Assembly: GCF_018257795.1 (NCBI RefSeq)
Contig: NZ_JAERJD010000012.1
Coordinates: 39,525-103,524, forward strand
Length of the DNA stretch: 64,000 nt
Direction of reading: 5' to 3'
Origin: Citrobacter sp. JGM124
Lineage (GTDB): Bacteria > Pseudomonadota > Gammaproteobacteria > Enterobacterales > Enterobacteriaceae
The first letter of the stretch is position 1, and every line of letters starts with the position of its first letter. Below, piece by piece: positions 18,788-30,023 of the stretch. The notes below the pieces were generated by a model, which was given only the letters and a program-made list of their open reading frames with translations, was not told where the DNA came from and did not search any database. The position numbers were made by a program, and so were the translations under genes.

Positions 18788-20173
18788 TCAGACCGGTTTA
18801 ACGCCTGCTGCTAACAGCGCGTTTTCAAATTTGCTCAGGAAGATTTCCAGCTCATCATCGGTAATCAGCAGGGATGGCAGCAGGCGTAATACACAACCGT
18901 TACGGCCACCGCGTTCCAGAATCAAACCGTTTTCAAAACACTTCTTCTGAAGCAATGCAGAAAGCTGGCCATCCGCCGGGTAGCAACCCATCGCGTCCTG
19001 AGCTTCTCCAGGCTTAACAATTTCCATGCCCAGCATTAAGCCCAGGCCACGCACGTGACCAATAACGGGGTAGCGTTTTTGTAGTTCAGCCAGTTTGCCT
19101 TTCAGCCATTCACCCTGGCGAGCCACTTTGTCAGCAACATTTTTTTCTTTCAAATACTTGAGGGTTGTCAGACCGGTAGCCATGGCGAGCTGGTTACCAC
19201 GGAAAGTTCCTGTGTGATGGCCAGGTTCCCAGGCATCAAACTCTCTCTTGAGGCCGAGAACGGCGAGTGGTAAACCACCACCGACTGCTTTTGACATCAC
19301 AATGATGTCAGGCTCAATGCCGGCGTGCTCGAAAGCGAACAATTTACCGGTACGGGAAAAACCAGCCTGAACTTCGTCGATAATCAGTAAAATGCCATGT
19401 TCCTGGGTCACTTTGCGAATACGTTGTAGCCATGATGCCGGGGCCGGGTTGACGCCACCCTCTCCCTGAACCGCCTCGAGGATCACTGCAGCAGGCTTGC
19501 GCACTCCGCTTTCAACGTCATTAATTAAGTTTTCAAAGTAGTAACTCAGAGCCGCAACACCGGCTTCACCGCCAATGCCTAATGGGCAACGGTATTGATG
19601 CGGGTACGGCAGGAACTGCACTTCTGGCATTAAACCTTGAATCGCTTCTTTCGGTGACAGGTTACCCGTAACGGACAATGCGCCGTGCGTCATTCCGTGA
19701 TAACCACCAGAGAAACTAATAATACCGCTACGACCGGTATGCTTTTTCGCTAACTTCATTGCCGCTTCTACAGCGTCAGCGCCGGATGGGCCACAGAACT
19801 GGAGGCAGTATTCTTTACCCTGGCCTGGCAATAAAGAAAGCAGATAAGCTGAAAATTCGTCTTTTAACGGGGTGGTGAGGTCAAGAGTATGCAACGGCAA
19901 GCCGCTGGTAATGACATTTTGGATACTCTGCAGAATGTCCGGGTGATTATGTCCAAGAGCTAACGTTCCGGCGCCAGCCAGACAGTCAAGATAGCGGTTA
20001 TTTTCAACGTCGGTAATCCATGCACCCTGAGCTTTGGCTATCGCAAAAGGTAATTTGCGAGGGTAACTTCTGACATTTGATTCAAACTCAGCTTGTCTCG
20101 CTAAATAAGTATCGTTAGAGATGGTTGCAGATTGTGCATCTAAAGTATCAATACGGACTTTATCCGTCATCAT
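18788..20173 (-). CDS. dat: L-2,4-diaminobutyrate:2-oxoglutarate aminotransferase
   Basis: 461 aa. Class III aminotransferase with [36 protein letters not shown] and the PLP lysine in [14 protein letters not shown]. An AGGAG site lies 4 bases before the ATG at 20173 and 7 before a second ATG at 20170, so the start may be one codon later. It makes L-2,4-diaminobutyrate from aspartate semialdehyde and glutamate, the substrate for Ddc. First gene of a two-gene unit for 1,3-diaminopropane; about 660 bp of gene-free DNA lies upstream. Confidence 0.92.
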   Translation of the reverse strand: MMTDKVRIDTLDAQSATISNDTYLARQAEFESNVRSYPRKLPFAIAKAQGAWITDVENNRYLDCLAGAGTLALGHNHPDILQSIQNVITSGLPLHTLDLTTPLKDEFSAYLLSLLPGQGKEYCLQFCGPSGADAVEAAMKLAKKHTGRSGIISFSGGYHGMTHGALSVTGNLSPKEAIQGLMPEVQFLPYPHQYRCPLGIGGEAGVAALSYYFENLINDVESGVRKPAAVILEAVQGEGGVNPAPASWLQRIRKVTQEHGILLIIDEVQAGFSRTGKLFAFEHAGIEPDIIVMSKAVGGGLPLAVLGLKREFDAWEPGHHTGTFRGNQLAMATGLTTLKYLKEKNVADKVARQGEWLKGKLAELQKRYPVIGHVRGLGLMLGMEIVKPGEAQDAMGCYPADGQLSALLQKKCFENGLILERGGRNGCVLRLLPSLLITDDELEIFLSKFENALLAAGVKPV

Positions 20174-20840
20174 ATCTCTCCTACAACCGGAGGCTACAGC
20201 ACACCGGATGAATTAATTTAAAGGTGATTAGGGTAAATAAAAGCGACGACAATATATGGCTTTTTATCCTGTTGCTCAATGATTTATTTGTTGCATATAA
20301 AACAATATGTTGAGTGGCTTCTTCGTGCCGCACATAAATTTCGTCTGTGTCAAACTGACTATCTGAAGCCAAAATGAGCATCAGGTCTCTAATAATAATG
20401 AGTTTTAATATCTGGCCTGACCAGAGTGAAGGACGGTTCACCATGATGGTTGTGCTTTAACACGGAAACATCTTGTTATATTGATTAACAGAACGTGCCA
20501 CCAGAATAAAATGGCAGCAAAAAATAAAGGGTAATAAAAAATAAAAATTATCCCGGTTTAATGATCCTGAAATATTAAATTTTTATTTCTTTATCCATTA
20601 GCAGAGATTAGGTCTCAGCGCAGGCTACATGGCAGTATTTTTTATTAAGAGATAAATATATTTGCTTTCATCTGGTTGCAAAACAGCCAAAATGGCAGTG
20701 TTTAATTTCACAAGCGTATTTGTACTGTTACATAAAAATGTCTCTGCCAGAGAGGAACCATCTTTTGGTCAGGCCGGCTATGAGATGTCATAACCTGCCT
20801 GCGGGCAGGGCGCTAAATATGGGACACGGGCAGGGTCACA
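20174..20840. other. gene-poor AT-rich region between dat and soxS
   Basis: About 670 bp with no convincing gene. It is strongly AT-rich in the middle (20520-20720). It must hold the promoter of dat-ddc (- strand) and the 3' end region of soxS. A short GC-rich dyad, CCTGCC/GGCAGG (20794-20809), lies just beyond the soxS stop; it lacks a good T run, so a terminator is possible but weak. An 87-codon frame on the - strand next to dat was judged accidental. Confidence 0.5.
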
Positions 20841-21164
20841 CTAACATTGATGACGATAGTCAGTTGGCGTGCGATCAAAGGCACGGCGGAAAACCCGGGA
20901 AAAGGTCTGTTGTGATACATAGCCGTAATCCATTGCAATATCGAAAATTGGTCGTTTAGTGGTGAGCAGTTCTTGCGCTGCCATTTGTAAACGACGCTGA
21001 CGGATATATTCACCTAACGTCTGGCGCATTACGGTACGAAACATACGCTGCAGATACCATTTTGAATATCCTGACTTTTTTGCCACAACATCAATATTCA
21101 GTGGTTGGTCAATATGCAAGTCAATCCATTCTGTTAGCGTATGAATAATATCCTGATGTGCCAT
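20841..21164 (-). CDS. soxS: superoxide response regulator SoxS (AraC family)
   Basis: 107 aa, the length of E. coli SoxS. A single AraC-type DNA-binding domain with two helix-turn-helices: LNIDVVAKKSGYSKWYLQRMF and IFDIAMDYGYVSQQTFSRVFRR, ending PTDYRHQC. SoxS activates the oxidative-stress regulon (sodA, zwf, micF, fpr and others) when SoxR is oxidised. It is divergent from soxR across 80 bp holding the SoxR box. No ligand domain is present, as usual for SoxS/MarA/Rob. Confidence 0.97.
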   Translation of the reverse strand: MAHQDIIHTLTEWIDLHIDQPLNIDVVAKKSGYSKWYLQRMFRTVMRQTLGEYIRQRRLQMAAQELLTTKRPIFDIAMDYGYVSQQTFSRVFRRAFDRTPTDYRHQC

Positions 21165-21206
21165 GGTCAGCCCTCAATTTTAGATTGGTCGATTACTTTT
21201 CTGTGA

Positions 21207-21237
21207 AGTATAATTCCTCAAGTTAACTTGAGGTAAA
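21207..21237 (-). promoter_or_regulatory. soxS promoter with SoxR box
   Basis: The perfect 18-bp palindrome CCTCAAGTTAACTTGAGG lies at 21216-21233. On the - strand it sits between -35 TTTACC (21232-21237) and -10 TATACT (21207-21212), with the overlong 19-bp spacer that SoxR needs to distort for activation. As I recall the E. coli soxS promoter, this stretch is the same. Confidence 0.95.
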
Positions 21238-21244
21238 GCGTATT

Positions 21245-21703
21245 TTGGAAAAGAAAAAAAATAGAATTAAAGCGTTACTGACACCCGGTGAAGTGGCGAA
21301 ACGTAGCGGGGTTGCGGTATCCACATTGCACTTTTATGAAACAAAGGGGCTGATCAAGAGTACAAGAAATTCCGGAAATCAACGGCGGTACCGACGTGAT
21401 GTGTTACGAACGGTCGGTATTATTAAGGTAGCCCAGCGCATTGGCTTACCACTGAGTACCGTGAGTGACGCTTTTAGTACCTTCTCTGATGATCACACGA
21501 TCAATAAAAATGACTGGAAGAAGCTCTCCTCTTCATGGCGTGAAGAGCTCGACAACCGTATTCGTATGCTTATCGCATTACGTGACCAATTAGATGGCTG
21601 CATTGGTTGTGGCTGTTTATCGGGGGTGGATTGCCCGTTGCGTAATCCGGGAGATAAATTAGGAGCCAATGGAACCGGTGCCCGTCTGTTGTTGGATGAG
21701 TAA
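21245..21703 (+). CDS. soxR: redox-sensitive activator SoxR (MerR family, [2Fe-2S])
   Basis: 152 aa. MerR-type winged helix ([22 protein letters not shown]), dimer helix, and the four-cysteine iron-sulfur motif [12 protein letters not shown] near residues 118-129. It starts at a TTG (21245), which gives the same N-terminus as E. coli SoxR (MEKK...RIKALL) and has GAGGTA upstream. SoxR senses redox-cycling drugs and nitric oxide and activates soxS. The start is only 12 bp from the SoxR box, so SoxR binding should also limit its own expression. Confidence 0.97.
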   Translation: MEKKKNRIKALLTPGEVAKRSGVAVSTLHFYETKGLIKSTRNSGNQRRYRRDVLRTVGIIKVAQRIGLPLSTVSDAFSTFSDDHTINKNDWKKLSSSWREELDNRIRMLIALRDQLDGCIGCGCLSGVDCPLRNPGDKLGANGTGARLLLDE

Positions 21704-21925
21704 TTGTTCAGTGCGGGTGATGCATTATGGGGTAAGACATTCCGGGTGATTGACCCTTTTTTATTATGTTATCGATCGTTGACGATAACGTTTGCCTGTG
21801 AATTGCTCACAAAATGACCTGATCAATATTTTATTGATACAAATTGACAAAGTTATGTTGAAAATCCCCCTGGTAAGGCTAGATAATCGTTTGCCTTCAT
21901 TTTATACGCTGATTGTTTGTGTGGA

Positions 21926-21941
21926 GTTAAACGTTTGCTTT
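21926..21941 (+). promoter_or_regulatory. possible PurR operator upstream of ghxP
   Basis: The site GTTAAACGTTTGCTTT resembles the purine repressor consensus ACGCAAACGTTTGCGT, with one half much better than the other. Two more CGTTTGC half sites occur at about 21790 and 21890 in the same 350-bp leader. PurR control would make sense for a purine base permease. This is a motif match only. Confidence 0.35.
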
Positions 21942-22052
21942 CTGTGATAAGTCCTTTTGTCACCGGGGCAGAATAAGGAATAACGTTTAACGGATACTGA
22001 GTTTTCCCTCGCACAGTTAAATCGAATCCTAAAATCTCAGGGGATGTTTCAT

Positions 22053-23402
22053 ATGTCTACTCCTTCTCCACGTGCTGGTGGTTCTCTCGACGCCTGGTTT
22101 AAAATTTCTGCGCGTGGCAGTACTGTTCGCCAGGAATTTATTGCTGGCCTTACCACATTCCTTGCCATGGTATATTCCGTCATTGTTGTACCGAGTATGC
22201 TTGGCAAAGCGGGTTTTCCACCAACAGCGGTGTTCGTGGCAACCTGCCTGGTCGCGGGCTTTGGTTCCATTTTGATGGGGCTTTGGGCCAACCTGCCGTT
22301 AGCTATTGGTTGTGCTATTTCCCTGACTGCCTTTACTGCTTTCAGCCTGGTGCTGGGACAAAATATCAGTGTTCCTGTTGCGCTTGGGGCCATATTTTTG
22401 ATGGGGGCATTATTTACCATTATCTCTGTCACCGGGATCCGCAGCTGGATTTTACGCAATTTACCCATGGGGATTGCGCAGGGTACTGGTGTTGGTATTG
22501 GTTTGTTTTTACTGCTTATTGCTGCTAATGGTGTCGGTCTGGTGGTTAAAAACCCATTAGATGGTTTGCCTGTTGCATTGGGAAATTTCACTAGCTTCCC
22601 GGTGATGATGTCCTTACTTGGATTAGCAGCAATCATTGGCCTGGAAAAACGGCAGGTAACGGGTGGCATTCTGCTGACCATTATCGTTATCTCCATTATC
22701 GGGATGATTTTCGATCCTAACGTGCATTTCACTGGCATTTTCGCGATGCCTTCTCTGCAAGATGCATCCGGACATTCTCTGGTTGGTAGCCTGGATATTG
22801 TTGGTGCCCTGAATCCGATTGTCCTGCCAAGTGTTCTGGCCTTAGTGATGACAGCGGTATTTGACGCTACAGGTACTATCCGCGCGGTGGCTGGTCAGGC
22901 TAATTTACTGGATAAGAATGGGCAGATTATCGATGGTGGTAAGGCCCTGACAACTGACTCAGTCAGTAGTGTCTTCTCTTCTTTAGTCGGCGCGGCTCCG
23001 GCGGCAGTTTATATTGAGTCTGCGGCAGGTACTGCAGCAGGAGGAAAAACAGGTTTAACAGCGATAACCGTCGGTGTGTTGTTTCTGCTAATCCTTTTCC
23101 TGTCGCCACTTTCGTATCTGGTGCCTGTTTATGCCACTGCACCAGCACTGATGTATGTTGGCTTGTTGATGTTAAGCAACATATCCAAAATCGATTTTAC
23201 CGATTTTGTTGATGCGATGGCTGGATTGATGACTGCCGTCTTTATTGTCCTGACCTGTAATATTGTTACCGGGATTATGATTGGTTTCGCTTCCCTGGTT
23301 ATTGGCCGTATCGTGGCAGGTGAATGGCGTAAATTGAATATAGGTACGGTAGTGATTGCCATCGCACTGGTTGTTTTTTATGCGGGTGGTTGGGCTATCT
23401 GA
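22053..23402 (+). CDS. ghxP: guanine/hypoxanthine permease (NCS2, AzgA-like)
   Basis: 449 aa from the ATG at 22053 (AGGGGA site), equal to E. coli GhxP/YjcD; an ATG at 22044 would add three residues. Starts [18 protein letters not shown] and has the AzgA-branch marks [46 protein letters not shown] and [16 protein letters not shown]. About 14 membrane segments. It imports hypoxanthine and guanine with protons. Neighbours soxR and yjcE are as in E. coli. Confidence 0.95.
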   Translation: MSTPSPRAGGSLDAWFKISARGSTVRQEFIAGLTTFLAMVYSVIVVPSMLGKAGFPPTAVFVATCLVAGFGSILMGLWANLPLAIGCAISLTAFTAFSLVLGQNISVPVALGAIFLMGALFTIISVTGIRSWILRNLPMGIAQGTGVGIGLFLLLIAANGVGLVVKNPLDGLPVALGNFTSFPVMMSLLGLAAIIGLEKRQVTGGILLTIIVISIIGMIFDPNVHFTGIFAMPSLQDASGHSLVGSLDIVGALNPIVLPSVLALVMTAVFDATGTIRAVAGQANLLDKNGQIIDGGKALTTDSVSSVFSSLVGAAPAAVYIESAAGTAAGGKTGLTAITVGVLFLLILFLSPLSYLVPVYATAPALMYVGLLMLSNISKIDFTDFVDAMAGLMTAVFIVLTCNIVTGIMIGFASLVIGRIVAGEWRKLNIGTVVIAIALVVFYAGGWAI

Positions 23403-23551
23403 CCAGTCTTGCAGCGAGTTACATTCCGTAATTCGCTGCATTTATCTCGATAATTTATTTCCTGTTTTAATTCGATGCGAAAAGGTGTTTTATTATTAGG
23501 GTACCGGTACCTTTGAGGTAAATTTTTACAGACATCGAAACTAAGGAAAGC

Positions 23552-25198
23552 ATGGAAATTTTCTTTACTATTCTCATTATGACCCTTGTGGTGTCACTCT
23601 CTGGTGTGATCACAAGGATATTGCCTTTTCAGATCCCTCTACCTTTGATGCAGATTGCCATTGGTGCGCTGCTGGCCTGGCCACAATTTGGCTTACATGT
23701 AGAGTTTGACCCTGAGCTATTTTTACTGCTGTTTATTCCGCCGCTACTGTTTGCTGATGGCTGGAAAACCCCGGTTAACGAATTCTTGAGTCAGGGACGA
23801 GAAATTATCGGCCTGGCTTTGGTTTTAGTGTTAGTGACGGTCGTTGGGGTTGGATTCCTGATCTACTTTATGGTACCTGGAATACCATTAATACCGGCTT
23901 TTGCTCTTGCTGCTGTGCTGTCACCGACGGATGCCGTGGCCTTGTCTGGCATTGTTGGCGAAGGGCGTATACCGAAACGGATCATGGGGATTTTGCAAGG
24001 TGAAGCTTTGATGAATGATGCCTCTGGTCTGGTATCTTTGAAGCTTGCTGTCGCCGTTGCCATGGGGAGCATGGTATTCACTGTTGGTGGCGCTTCCCTT
24101 GAGTTCTTTAAGGTCGCTGTTGGTGGTTTGTTAGCGGGTATTGCGATTAGCTGGTTGTATGGTAAATCACTGCGTTTAATGAGCCGCTACAGTGGTGACG
24201 AACCGGCGACGCAGATTCTGTTACTGCTGTTACTCCCTTTTGCCTCTTATCTGATAGCTGAACACATTGGGGTCTCTGGCATCCTGGCTGCGGTTGCAGC
24301 AGGGATGACTATCACACGTGCAGGTGTACTGCGTAGTGCCCCTTTAGCCATGCGCTTACGTGCTAACAGCGTTTGGGCGATGTTAGAGTTTGTGTTTAAC
24401 GGCATGGTATTCCTGTTGTTAGGTTTACAGCTTCCAGGCATTCTTGAAACGTCCATTAGCGCAGCGAATGCAGATCCTAATGTTGAGCTATGGATGCTGT
24501 TCCTTGATGTCATTATCATCTATTTTGCTTTGATTATATTGCGTTTCCTGTGGTTATGGTCGATGAAGCAAATCAGCGGTCGTATGATGAAAAAACGCCC
24601 ACTGGCTTTTGGTTCATTTACCACTCGTGAGTTGTGTATTGCTTCTTTTGCCGGGGTCCGGGGGGCGATAACCTTAGCCGGTGTTCTGTCTATTCCTCTG
24701 TTTCTGTTAGATGGCACACCGTTTCCTGCTCGCTATGAACTGATTTTCATTGCTGCTGGCGTGATTCTTTTTTCACTGTTTGCGGGGGTGATTATGCTAC
24801 CAATCCTGCTCAGACATGTGGATATGGGTGACCCGCTGGTGGCACGTAAAGAAGAGCGTTTAGCTCGCGCAGCAACAGGTGAAGTCGCCATTGTGACGAT
24901 TCAAAAAATGGAAGAGCGCCTGTCGACGGATACTAAAGAAAATATTGATAACCAGTTGTTAAAAGAGGTCAGCTCACGGGTTATTGGTAATTTACGACGT
25001 CGCATTGATGGAAGCAAAAATACTGAAAATAGCGAGCTGGAAGAGAACCTTGAACGACGCTTCCGTTTAGCGGCATTACGCGCTGAACGTGGTGAGCTTT
25101 ACCATTTACGTGCGACAAAGCAAATCAGTAATGATACTTTGAAAAAACTACTTCATGATCTTGATTTACTTGAAAGTTTATTAATCGAACAGGAATAA
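23552..25198 (+). CDS. yjcE: CPA1-type Na+(K+)/H+ antiporter YjcE
   Basis: 548 aa (E. coli YjcE is 549). The membrane part has the CPA1 core: FIPPLLFADGWKTP, LAAVLSPTDAVALSG and GEALMNDASGLVSLKLA, followed by the conserved FAGVRGAITLAGVLS. A charged cytoplasmic tail of about 120 residues follows the last helix. It exchanges cations for protons at the inner membrane. 149 bp separate it from ghxP and include the 12-bp palindrome GGTACCGGTACC at 23500-23511, so a separate promoter is possible. Confidence 0.92.
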   Translation: MEIFFTILIMTLVVSLSGVITRILPFQIPLPLMQIAIGALLAWPQFGLHVEFDPELFLLLFIPPLLFADGWKTPVNEFLSQGREIIGLALVLVLVTVVGVGFLIYFMVPGIPLIPAFALAAVLSPTDAVALSGIVGEGRIPKRIMGILQGEALMNDASGLVSLKLAVAVAMGSMVFTVGGASLEFFKVAVGGLLAGIAISWLYGKSLRLMSRYSGDEPATQILLLLLLPFASYLIAEHIGVSGILAAVAAGMTITRAGVLRSAPLAMRLRANSVWAMLEFVFNGMVFLLLGLQLPGILETSISAANADPNVELWMLFLDVIIIYFALIILRFLWLWSMKQISGRMMKKRPLAFGSFTTRELCIASFAGVRGAITLAGVLSIPLFLLDGTPFPARYELIFIAAGVILFSLFAGVIMLPILLRHVDMGDPLVARKEERLARAATGEVAIVTIQKMEERLSTDTKENIDNQLLKEVSSRVIGNLRRRIDGSKNTENSELEENLERRFRLAALRAERGELYHLRATKQISNDTLKKLLHDLDLLESLLIEQE

Positions 25199-25212
25199 TA
25201 AGCAAAGTGAAC

Positions 25213-25243
25213 ATTAACCGGGGAATTCCCCGGTTAATTTTTT
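25213..25243. terminator. intrinsic terminator between convergent yjcE and actP
   Basis: Stem ATTAACCGGGG (25213-25223) with CCCCGGTTAAT (25228-25238), loop AATT, followed by a T run. It is symmetrical and can serve both genes; actP stops 5 bp away on the other strand. Confidence 0.88.
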
Positions 25244-25247
25244 GTGG

Positions 25248-26906
25248 CTAGTGAGAACGGCCTTCCTCAATACCAATACCCGTCTGTGAACGTATAAACT
25301 GTGCGCGGAACTTTTCGCGTTCCAGTTTTCCTTCTGCTGTGTTATCTGTCGCTGAGAATAACCAAATCCCAACAAAGGCTACCAAAATAGAGAACAATGC
25401 CGGATATTCATAAGGGAATATGGCTTTCTCATGGCCAAGTATCTGTACCCATACGGTGGGCCCCAGGACCATCAAACCAACAGCGGTTAACAGCCCAAGC
25501 CAGCCGCCTATCATTGCCCCCCTGGTTGTGAGTTTTGACCAGTACATCGAGAGCAGAATAATCGGGAAGTTACAGCTGGCAGCAATGGAGAAGGCAAGGC
25601 CGACCATGAAAGCGATATTTTGATTTTCAAACAGAATACCTAACAGAATGGCGACGATACCCAATACCAGGACAGTAATTTTCGATACTTTAAGTTCATC
25701 ACGCTCAGTGGCACCTTTGCGGAAGACATTGGCATACAAGTCGTGAGAAACGGCAGAAGCGCCCGCCAGTGTCAGACCCGCAACAACCGCGAGGATGGTT
25801 GCAAAGGCCACGGCAGAGATAAAACCCAGGAACAGGCTGCCACCTACCGCGTCAGAAAGATGGACTGCCGCCATATTGTTACCGCCAATCAGCCCGCCAG
25901 CCGCATCTTTAAAATCGGGGTTAGCACTTACTAACACAATGGCGCCAAAGCCAATAATGAATGTCAGGATATAGAAATAACCCATAAATCCAGTGGCGTA
26001 GAAGACACTCTTACGCGCTTCACGGGCATCTTTAACGGTGAAAAAACGCATCAGAATATGGGGCAATCCTGCGGTACCAAACATAAGACCCAGACCAAGG
26101 GAAAGGGCTGATATCGGATCTTTAACCAGCCCACCAGGGCTCATAATATCAACCCCTTTTGGGTGTACTGCAATGGCTTCAGTGAACAGGTTGTTAAAAC
26201 TAAAGCCAACATGCTTCATCACCATAAAGGCCATAAAACTCGCGCCGAAAAGCAGCAAAATGGCTTTAATTATCTGTACCCAGGTTGTCGCCAGCATGCC
26301 CCCGAACAGGACATAGAACACCATTAAAACCCCAACCAGAATGACAGCGATATGGTAATTGAGGCCGAATAGCAGCTGGATCAGCTTACCGGCGCCGACC
26401 ATTTGGGCTATCAGATACAGAGCCACCACCACCAGAGAGCCACAGGCCGACAGGATGCGGATAGGTTTTTGTTTCAGACGGTAAGAGGCGACGTCAGCAA
26501 AGGTGTAGCGCCCCAAGTTGCGTAGTCGTTCCGCAATCAGGAAAAGAATAATCGGCCAGCCAACCAAAAAACCGAGGGAATAGATAAGACCATCAAAACC
26601 GGAGGTATAGACGAGTGCTGAGATCCCCAAGAATGAAGCCGCTGACATAAAATCACCCGCAATAGCCAGGCCATTCTGGAAGCCGGTGATATTCCCACCT
26701 GCGGTATAATAGTCACTGCGTGAACGAGTACGACGGGATGCCCAATAAGTGATGTAGAGTGTCAGAAGCACGAAGATAAGAAACATCACAATCGCTTGCC
26801 AGTTAGTTGGCTGGCGTTCTACATCCCCAGTCAGCGCATCGGCTGCCAATGAACTCACCGGTAAACTCGAGCCTAGTGCGGCGAATAGCGTAAAAAAATA
26901 TTTCAT
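25248..26906 (-). CDS. actP: acetate/glycolate:cation symporter ActP (SSS family)
   Basis: 552 aa. It begins with a cleavable-looking leader ([21 protein letters not shown]) and has the sodium:solute symporter pattern of many helices, including [29 protein letters not shown] and [16 protein letters not shown]. It takes up acetate and similar small acids. It overlaps yjcH by one base (TAATG), and acs lies upstream in the same direction, as in the E. coli acs-yjcH-actP operon. Confidence 0.96.
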   Translation of the reverse strand: MKYFFTLFAALGSSLPVSSLAADALTGDVERQPTNWQAIVMFLIFVLLTLYITYWASRRTRSRSDYYTAGGNITGFQNGLAIAGDFMSAASFLGISALVYTSGFDGLIYSLGFLVGWPIILFLIAERLRNLGRYTFADVASYRLKQKPIRILSACGSLVVVALYLIAQMVGAGKLIQLLFGLNYHIAVILVGVLMVFYVLFGGMLATTWVQIIKAILLLFGASFMAFMVMKHVGFSFNNLFTEAIAVHPKGVDIMSPGGLVKDPISALSLGLGLMFGTAGLPHILMRFFTVKDAREARKSVFYATGFMGYFYILTFIIGFGAIVLVSANPDFKDAAGGLIGGNNMAAVHLSDAVGGSLFLGFISAVAFATILAVVAGLTLAGASAVSHDLYANVFRKGATERDELKVSKITVLVLGIVAILLGILFENQNIAFMVGLAFSIAASCNFPIILLSMYWSKLTTRGAMIGGWLGLLTAVGLMVLGPTVWVQILGHEKAIFPYEYPALFSILVAFVGIWLFSATDNTAEGKLEREKFRAQFIRSQTGIGIEEGRSH

Positions 26907-27220
26907 TATGCTTTCACCTCGCGGAGGATCTCACGGTTTAAACGATCAAATTCGCCATTGGCGCGCCAGACATAAACTCCGGTGAGGATGAAAGAAAAAA
27001 TAATGATCCCTATCCCGATAGGGATCCCTCGGGTCACGGATGTACCAGGGTAAAACGGCGTTCCTAACCACCCGGGAGCAAAGGCGATCAGTAAAATAAA
27101 ACCAACATAGACAAACAACATCAGTAATGAGAGCCACATAGCGAAGCGCTGTCGCTTAGTCACGAGTTCTTTAAAGTGTGCATTACTTTCTATCCGTTGA
27201 TAAATATCGTCGTTCATCAC
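26906..27220 (-). CDS. yjcH: DUF485 inner-membrane protein YjcH
   Basis: 104 aa, two membrane helices ([24 protein letters not shown] and [24 protein letters not shown]), charged ends; DUF485 family. It always travels with actP and probably aids assembly or function of the symporter, though no activity is proven. The stop shares a base with the actP start. 67 bp separate it from acs. Confidence 0.95.
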   Translation of the reverse strand: MMNDDIYQRIESNAHFKELVTKRQRFAMWLSLLMLFVYVGFILLIAFAPGWLGTPFYPGTSVTRGIPIGIGIIIFSFILTGVYVWRANGEFDRLNREILREVKA

Positions 27221-27287
27221 AGAACCTCCAGGGTTCTTATCAAGGGGAAATCCCCCCGCTAAAAGGGCGAGGGGGAGAAAGATGTGA

Positions 27288-29243
27288 TCAGGAAGTCATT
27301 AGCGTCTGTTTTTCTTCCAGCAGTTTCTCGACTACGCCTGGGTCGGCAAGTGTTGAGGTATCGCCAAGGTTGCTGGTATCCCCGGTAGCGATTTTGCGCA
27401 GAATGCGGCGCATGATTTTTCCGGAGCGAGTTTTAGGCAGGGAATCAGTCCAGTGCAAGATATCTGGCGTAGCCAGTGGGCCAATTTCTTTGCGTACCCA
27501 GTCACGCACTTCGGTATAGAGCGCAGGTGAAGGTTCTTCCCCATGGTTCAGCGTGACATAGGCATAAATCGCCTGTCCCTTGATATGATGAGGAATACCG
27601 ACTACTGCGGCTTCAGCAATTTTGGGATGAGACACCAAAGCGGATTCTATTTCAGCGGTACCCAGACGGTGACCAGAAACGTTTAGCACATCGTCCACAC
27701 GACCCGTTATCCAGTAATAGCCATCTTCGTCACGACGAGCGCCATCACCACTGAAATACATATTCTTGAAGGTTGAGAAGTAAGTCTGTTCAAAACGTTC
27801 ATGGTCTCCGAACAGGGTTCTGGCTTGCCCGGGCCAGGAGTCGATGATAACCAGATTGCCTTCGGTGGCGCCTTCCAGCGGATGGCCTTCGTTATCCACC
27901 AGTGCGGGTTGTACCCCAAAAAACGGCCGGGTAGCCGAACCCGCTTTAAGCTCAGTGGCACCCGGCAGGGGAGCAATCATGAAACCGCCGGTTTCTGTTT
28001 GCCACCATGTATCCACAATGGGGCATTTTTCATTGCCGATATGCTTCCAGTACCACTCCCAGGCTTCCGGATTAATGGGTTCTCCCACAGAACCCAGGAG
28101 ACGTAGTGACGTACGGCTGGTCCCTTCGGTTGCTTTATCCCCTTCGGCCATTAATGCGCGGATAGCCGTGGGCGCGGTATAAAGGATATTTACCTGGTGT
28201 TTATCCACCACCTGGGCCATGCGGTTGGGTTTCGGCCAGTTTGGCACACCTTCAAACATCAGCGTTGTAGCACCACAGGCGAGTGGACCATAGAGCAGAT
28301 AACTATGGCCTGTGACCCAGCCTACATCAGCGGTACACCAGTAAATATCACCGGGGTGATAATCAAATACGTCTTTGAAAGTTGTTGCGGCGTAAACCAA
28401 GTACCCGCCTGTGGTGTGGAGTACACCTTTGGGCTTACCCGTTGATCCTGACGTGTAAAGAATGAATAGTGGGTCTTCGGCATTCATTGCTACGGGTTCA
28501 TGATGCTCACTGGCCTTATCCATCACCTCGTTCCACCAGATATCCCGGCCCGCATTCCAGTCGATATTCCCACCAGTGCGCTTTAGCACAATGACGGTAT
28601 CAACAGTGGTGACGTGTGGATTTTTTAGCGCATCATCGACATTTTTCTTTAGTGGGATACTTCGCCCGGCACGGACACCCTCATCAGCGGTAATCACCAG
28701 CCGTGAATGGGAGTCGATAATGCGTCCGGCGACGGCTTCGGGTGAAAAGCCGCCAAAAATAACAGAGTGAATAGCACCTATACGCGCACAAGCCAGCATG
28801 GCTACGGCGGCTTCTGGCACCATTGGCATATAAATGGCAACGACATCGCCTTTTTTAATACCTTGTTCTAGCAGGATATTAGCAAAACGGCAGACGTCAC
28901 GATGCAATTCTCGATAAGAGATATGCTTACTCTCGGAAGCATTGTCCCCCTCCCAAATAATTGCAGTCGTATCCCCCTGACTCTGCAAATGGCGATCAAG
29001 ACAGTTCGCCGCAAGGTTTAATGTTCCATCTTCATACCATTTGATCGAAATATTTCCTGGTGCGAAAGAGGTATTTTTTACTGTTTGATAAGGCGTGATC
29101 CAATCAAGGATCTTTCCTTGTTCACCCCAGAATGTATCAGGATCCTCGACTGACTGCTGATACATGGTTTGGTATTGTTCTGGATTGATCAGGCAACGTT
29201 CCGCAATCGCCACGGGAATAGCATGTTTTTTCAGTTGGCTCAT
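27288..29243 (-). CDS. acs: acetyl-CoA synthetase (AMP-forming)
   Basis: 651 aa (E. coli 652). ANL-superfamily motifs: P-loop [28 protein letters not shown] and the hinge [18 protein letters not shown]. The C-terminal [11 protein letters not shown] carries the catalytic lysine that is controlled by acetylation. It activates acetate with ATP and CoA in the low-acetate scavenging pathway, fed by ActP. First gene of the acs-yjcH-actP operon. Confidence 0.98.
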   Translation of the reverse strand: MSQLKKHAIPVAIAERCLINPEQYQTMYQQSVEDPDTFWGEQGKILDWITPYQTVKNTSFAPGNISIKWYEDGTLNLAANCLDRHLQSQGDTTAIIWEGDNASESKHISYRELHRDVCRFANILLEQGIKKGDVVAIYMPMVPEAAVAMLACARIGAIHSVIFGGFSPEAVAGRIIDSHSRLVITADEGVRAGRSIPLKKNVDDALKNPHVTTVDTVIVLKRTGGNIDWNAGRDIWWNEVMDKASEHHEPVAMNAEDPLFILYTSGSTGKPKGVLHTTGGYLVYAATTFKDVFDYHPGDIYWCTADVGWVTGHSYLLYGPLACGATTLMFEGVPNWPKPNRMAQVVDKHQVNILYTAPTAIRALMAEGDKATEGTSRTSLRLLGSVGEPINPEAWEWYWKHIGNEKCPIVDTWWQTETGGFMIAPLPGATELKAGSATRPFFGVQPALVDNEGHPLEGATEGNLVIIDSWPGQARTLFGDHERFEQTYFSTFKNMYFSGDGARRDEDGYYWITGRVDDVLNVSGHRLGTAEIESALVSHPKIAEAAVVGIPHHIKGQAIYAYVTLNHGEEPSPALYTEVRDWVRKEIGPLATPDILHWTDSLPKTRSGKIMRRILRKIATGDTSNLGDTSTLADPGVVEKLLEEKQTLMTS

Positions 29244-29746
29244 GGTTTTTGTCTCTCCTTTATTATGTTAATAATATGTCAAACAAAGGTTAATAATAGT
29301 GGTGTTGATAGCTTTGTTTATTTTTTGAGGGAGAGATCACGCATTAAAAAACAGGTTAAAACGTGTTTCATCATTTATCGTGGAAAATAGCCGGGTCTGA
29401 AAATAACTTAAAAAAAAGTCATTAAAATCATTAAATAACAAAATTTTATGATTTTTTCTTGATGGAGGGCTGATTTTGAGAGGGGACTAAGCCCCTGTTT
29501 CTGCATGTGAAAAATGCAAGGCAGTCTCATGATGTGAATGGATAAATGGTTTATACAGGAACGTGTGAACACAGGGGGTTTTTAAACGTCGGATATGCCC
29601 CTGGTATTGCGTTCCTGAGGCGGCCGTTAATAAGATAACCTGTAACTTGTACTATCATTAACTCAGTGTCGGCATTTTATAATGGCCTGGATCCGCAATA
29701 TTGTTAATGGGTCCTGAAAAGTTAAATTTTTATGTGAGAAAGGCAA
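29244..29746. other. acs upstream region (about 500 bp)
   Basis: This AT-rich region holds the promoter of acs on the - strand and that of the small DUF1737 gene on the + strand. I looked for a good CRP site (TGTGA-N6-TCACA), expected from E. coli acs, and found none that convinces. No gene is seen. The divergent nrf operon found next to acs in E. coli is absent. Confidence 0.5.
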
Positions 29747-29947
29747 ATGAAAAAAGAGCGACCACAAAATTTACCGGTTTACCGTCTGCTGACGGGGCCC
29801 GATGATATCACCTTCTGCCAGCGGGTTTCTGAAGCCCTGGCCCAAGGGTATGAGCTCTATGGTAGCCCGTCAGTGACTTATCACGGAGAGAAAAAAGAGG
29901 TGATTGCTGCACAAGCCGTTATCTGGAGTGACGAGCAGGATTTATAA
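29747..29947 (+). CDS. DUF1737 small protein
   Basis: 66 aa, whole-length DUF1737: YRLLTGPDDITFCQRVSEAL, GYELYGSPSVTYHG and VIAAQAVIW. It has an AGAAAGG ribosome site. Proteins of this family are small, soluble and widespread; no function is established. It stands alone between acs and the convergent ivy gene. Confidence 0.85.
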   Translation: MKKERPQNLPVYRLLTGPDDITFCQRVSEALAQGYELYGSPSVTYHGEKKEVIAAQAVIWSDEQDL

Positions 29948-30023
29948 CCGGGCATAATGTTATGCTTTTGATTTTTAATAGGTTATAAAATTTAGGTGGC
30001 GATAAATGCCACCTTTTTATGTG

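Noticed and set aside
20181..20444. 87-codon - strand frame upstream of dat
   Set aside because: No recognisable domain; it fills the leader region of dat with an AT-rich, low-quality translation.
22049..22738. 229-codon - strand frame inside ghxP
   Set aside because: Antisense shadow of a well conserved gene; no domain recognised and no separate promoter context.
29244..29746. CRP site expected upstream of acs
   Set aside because: Only partial half sites such as GTGTGAACACA near 29564 were seen; no good TGTGA-N6-TCACA match.
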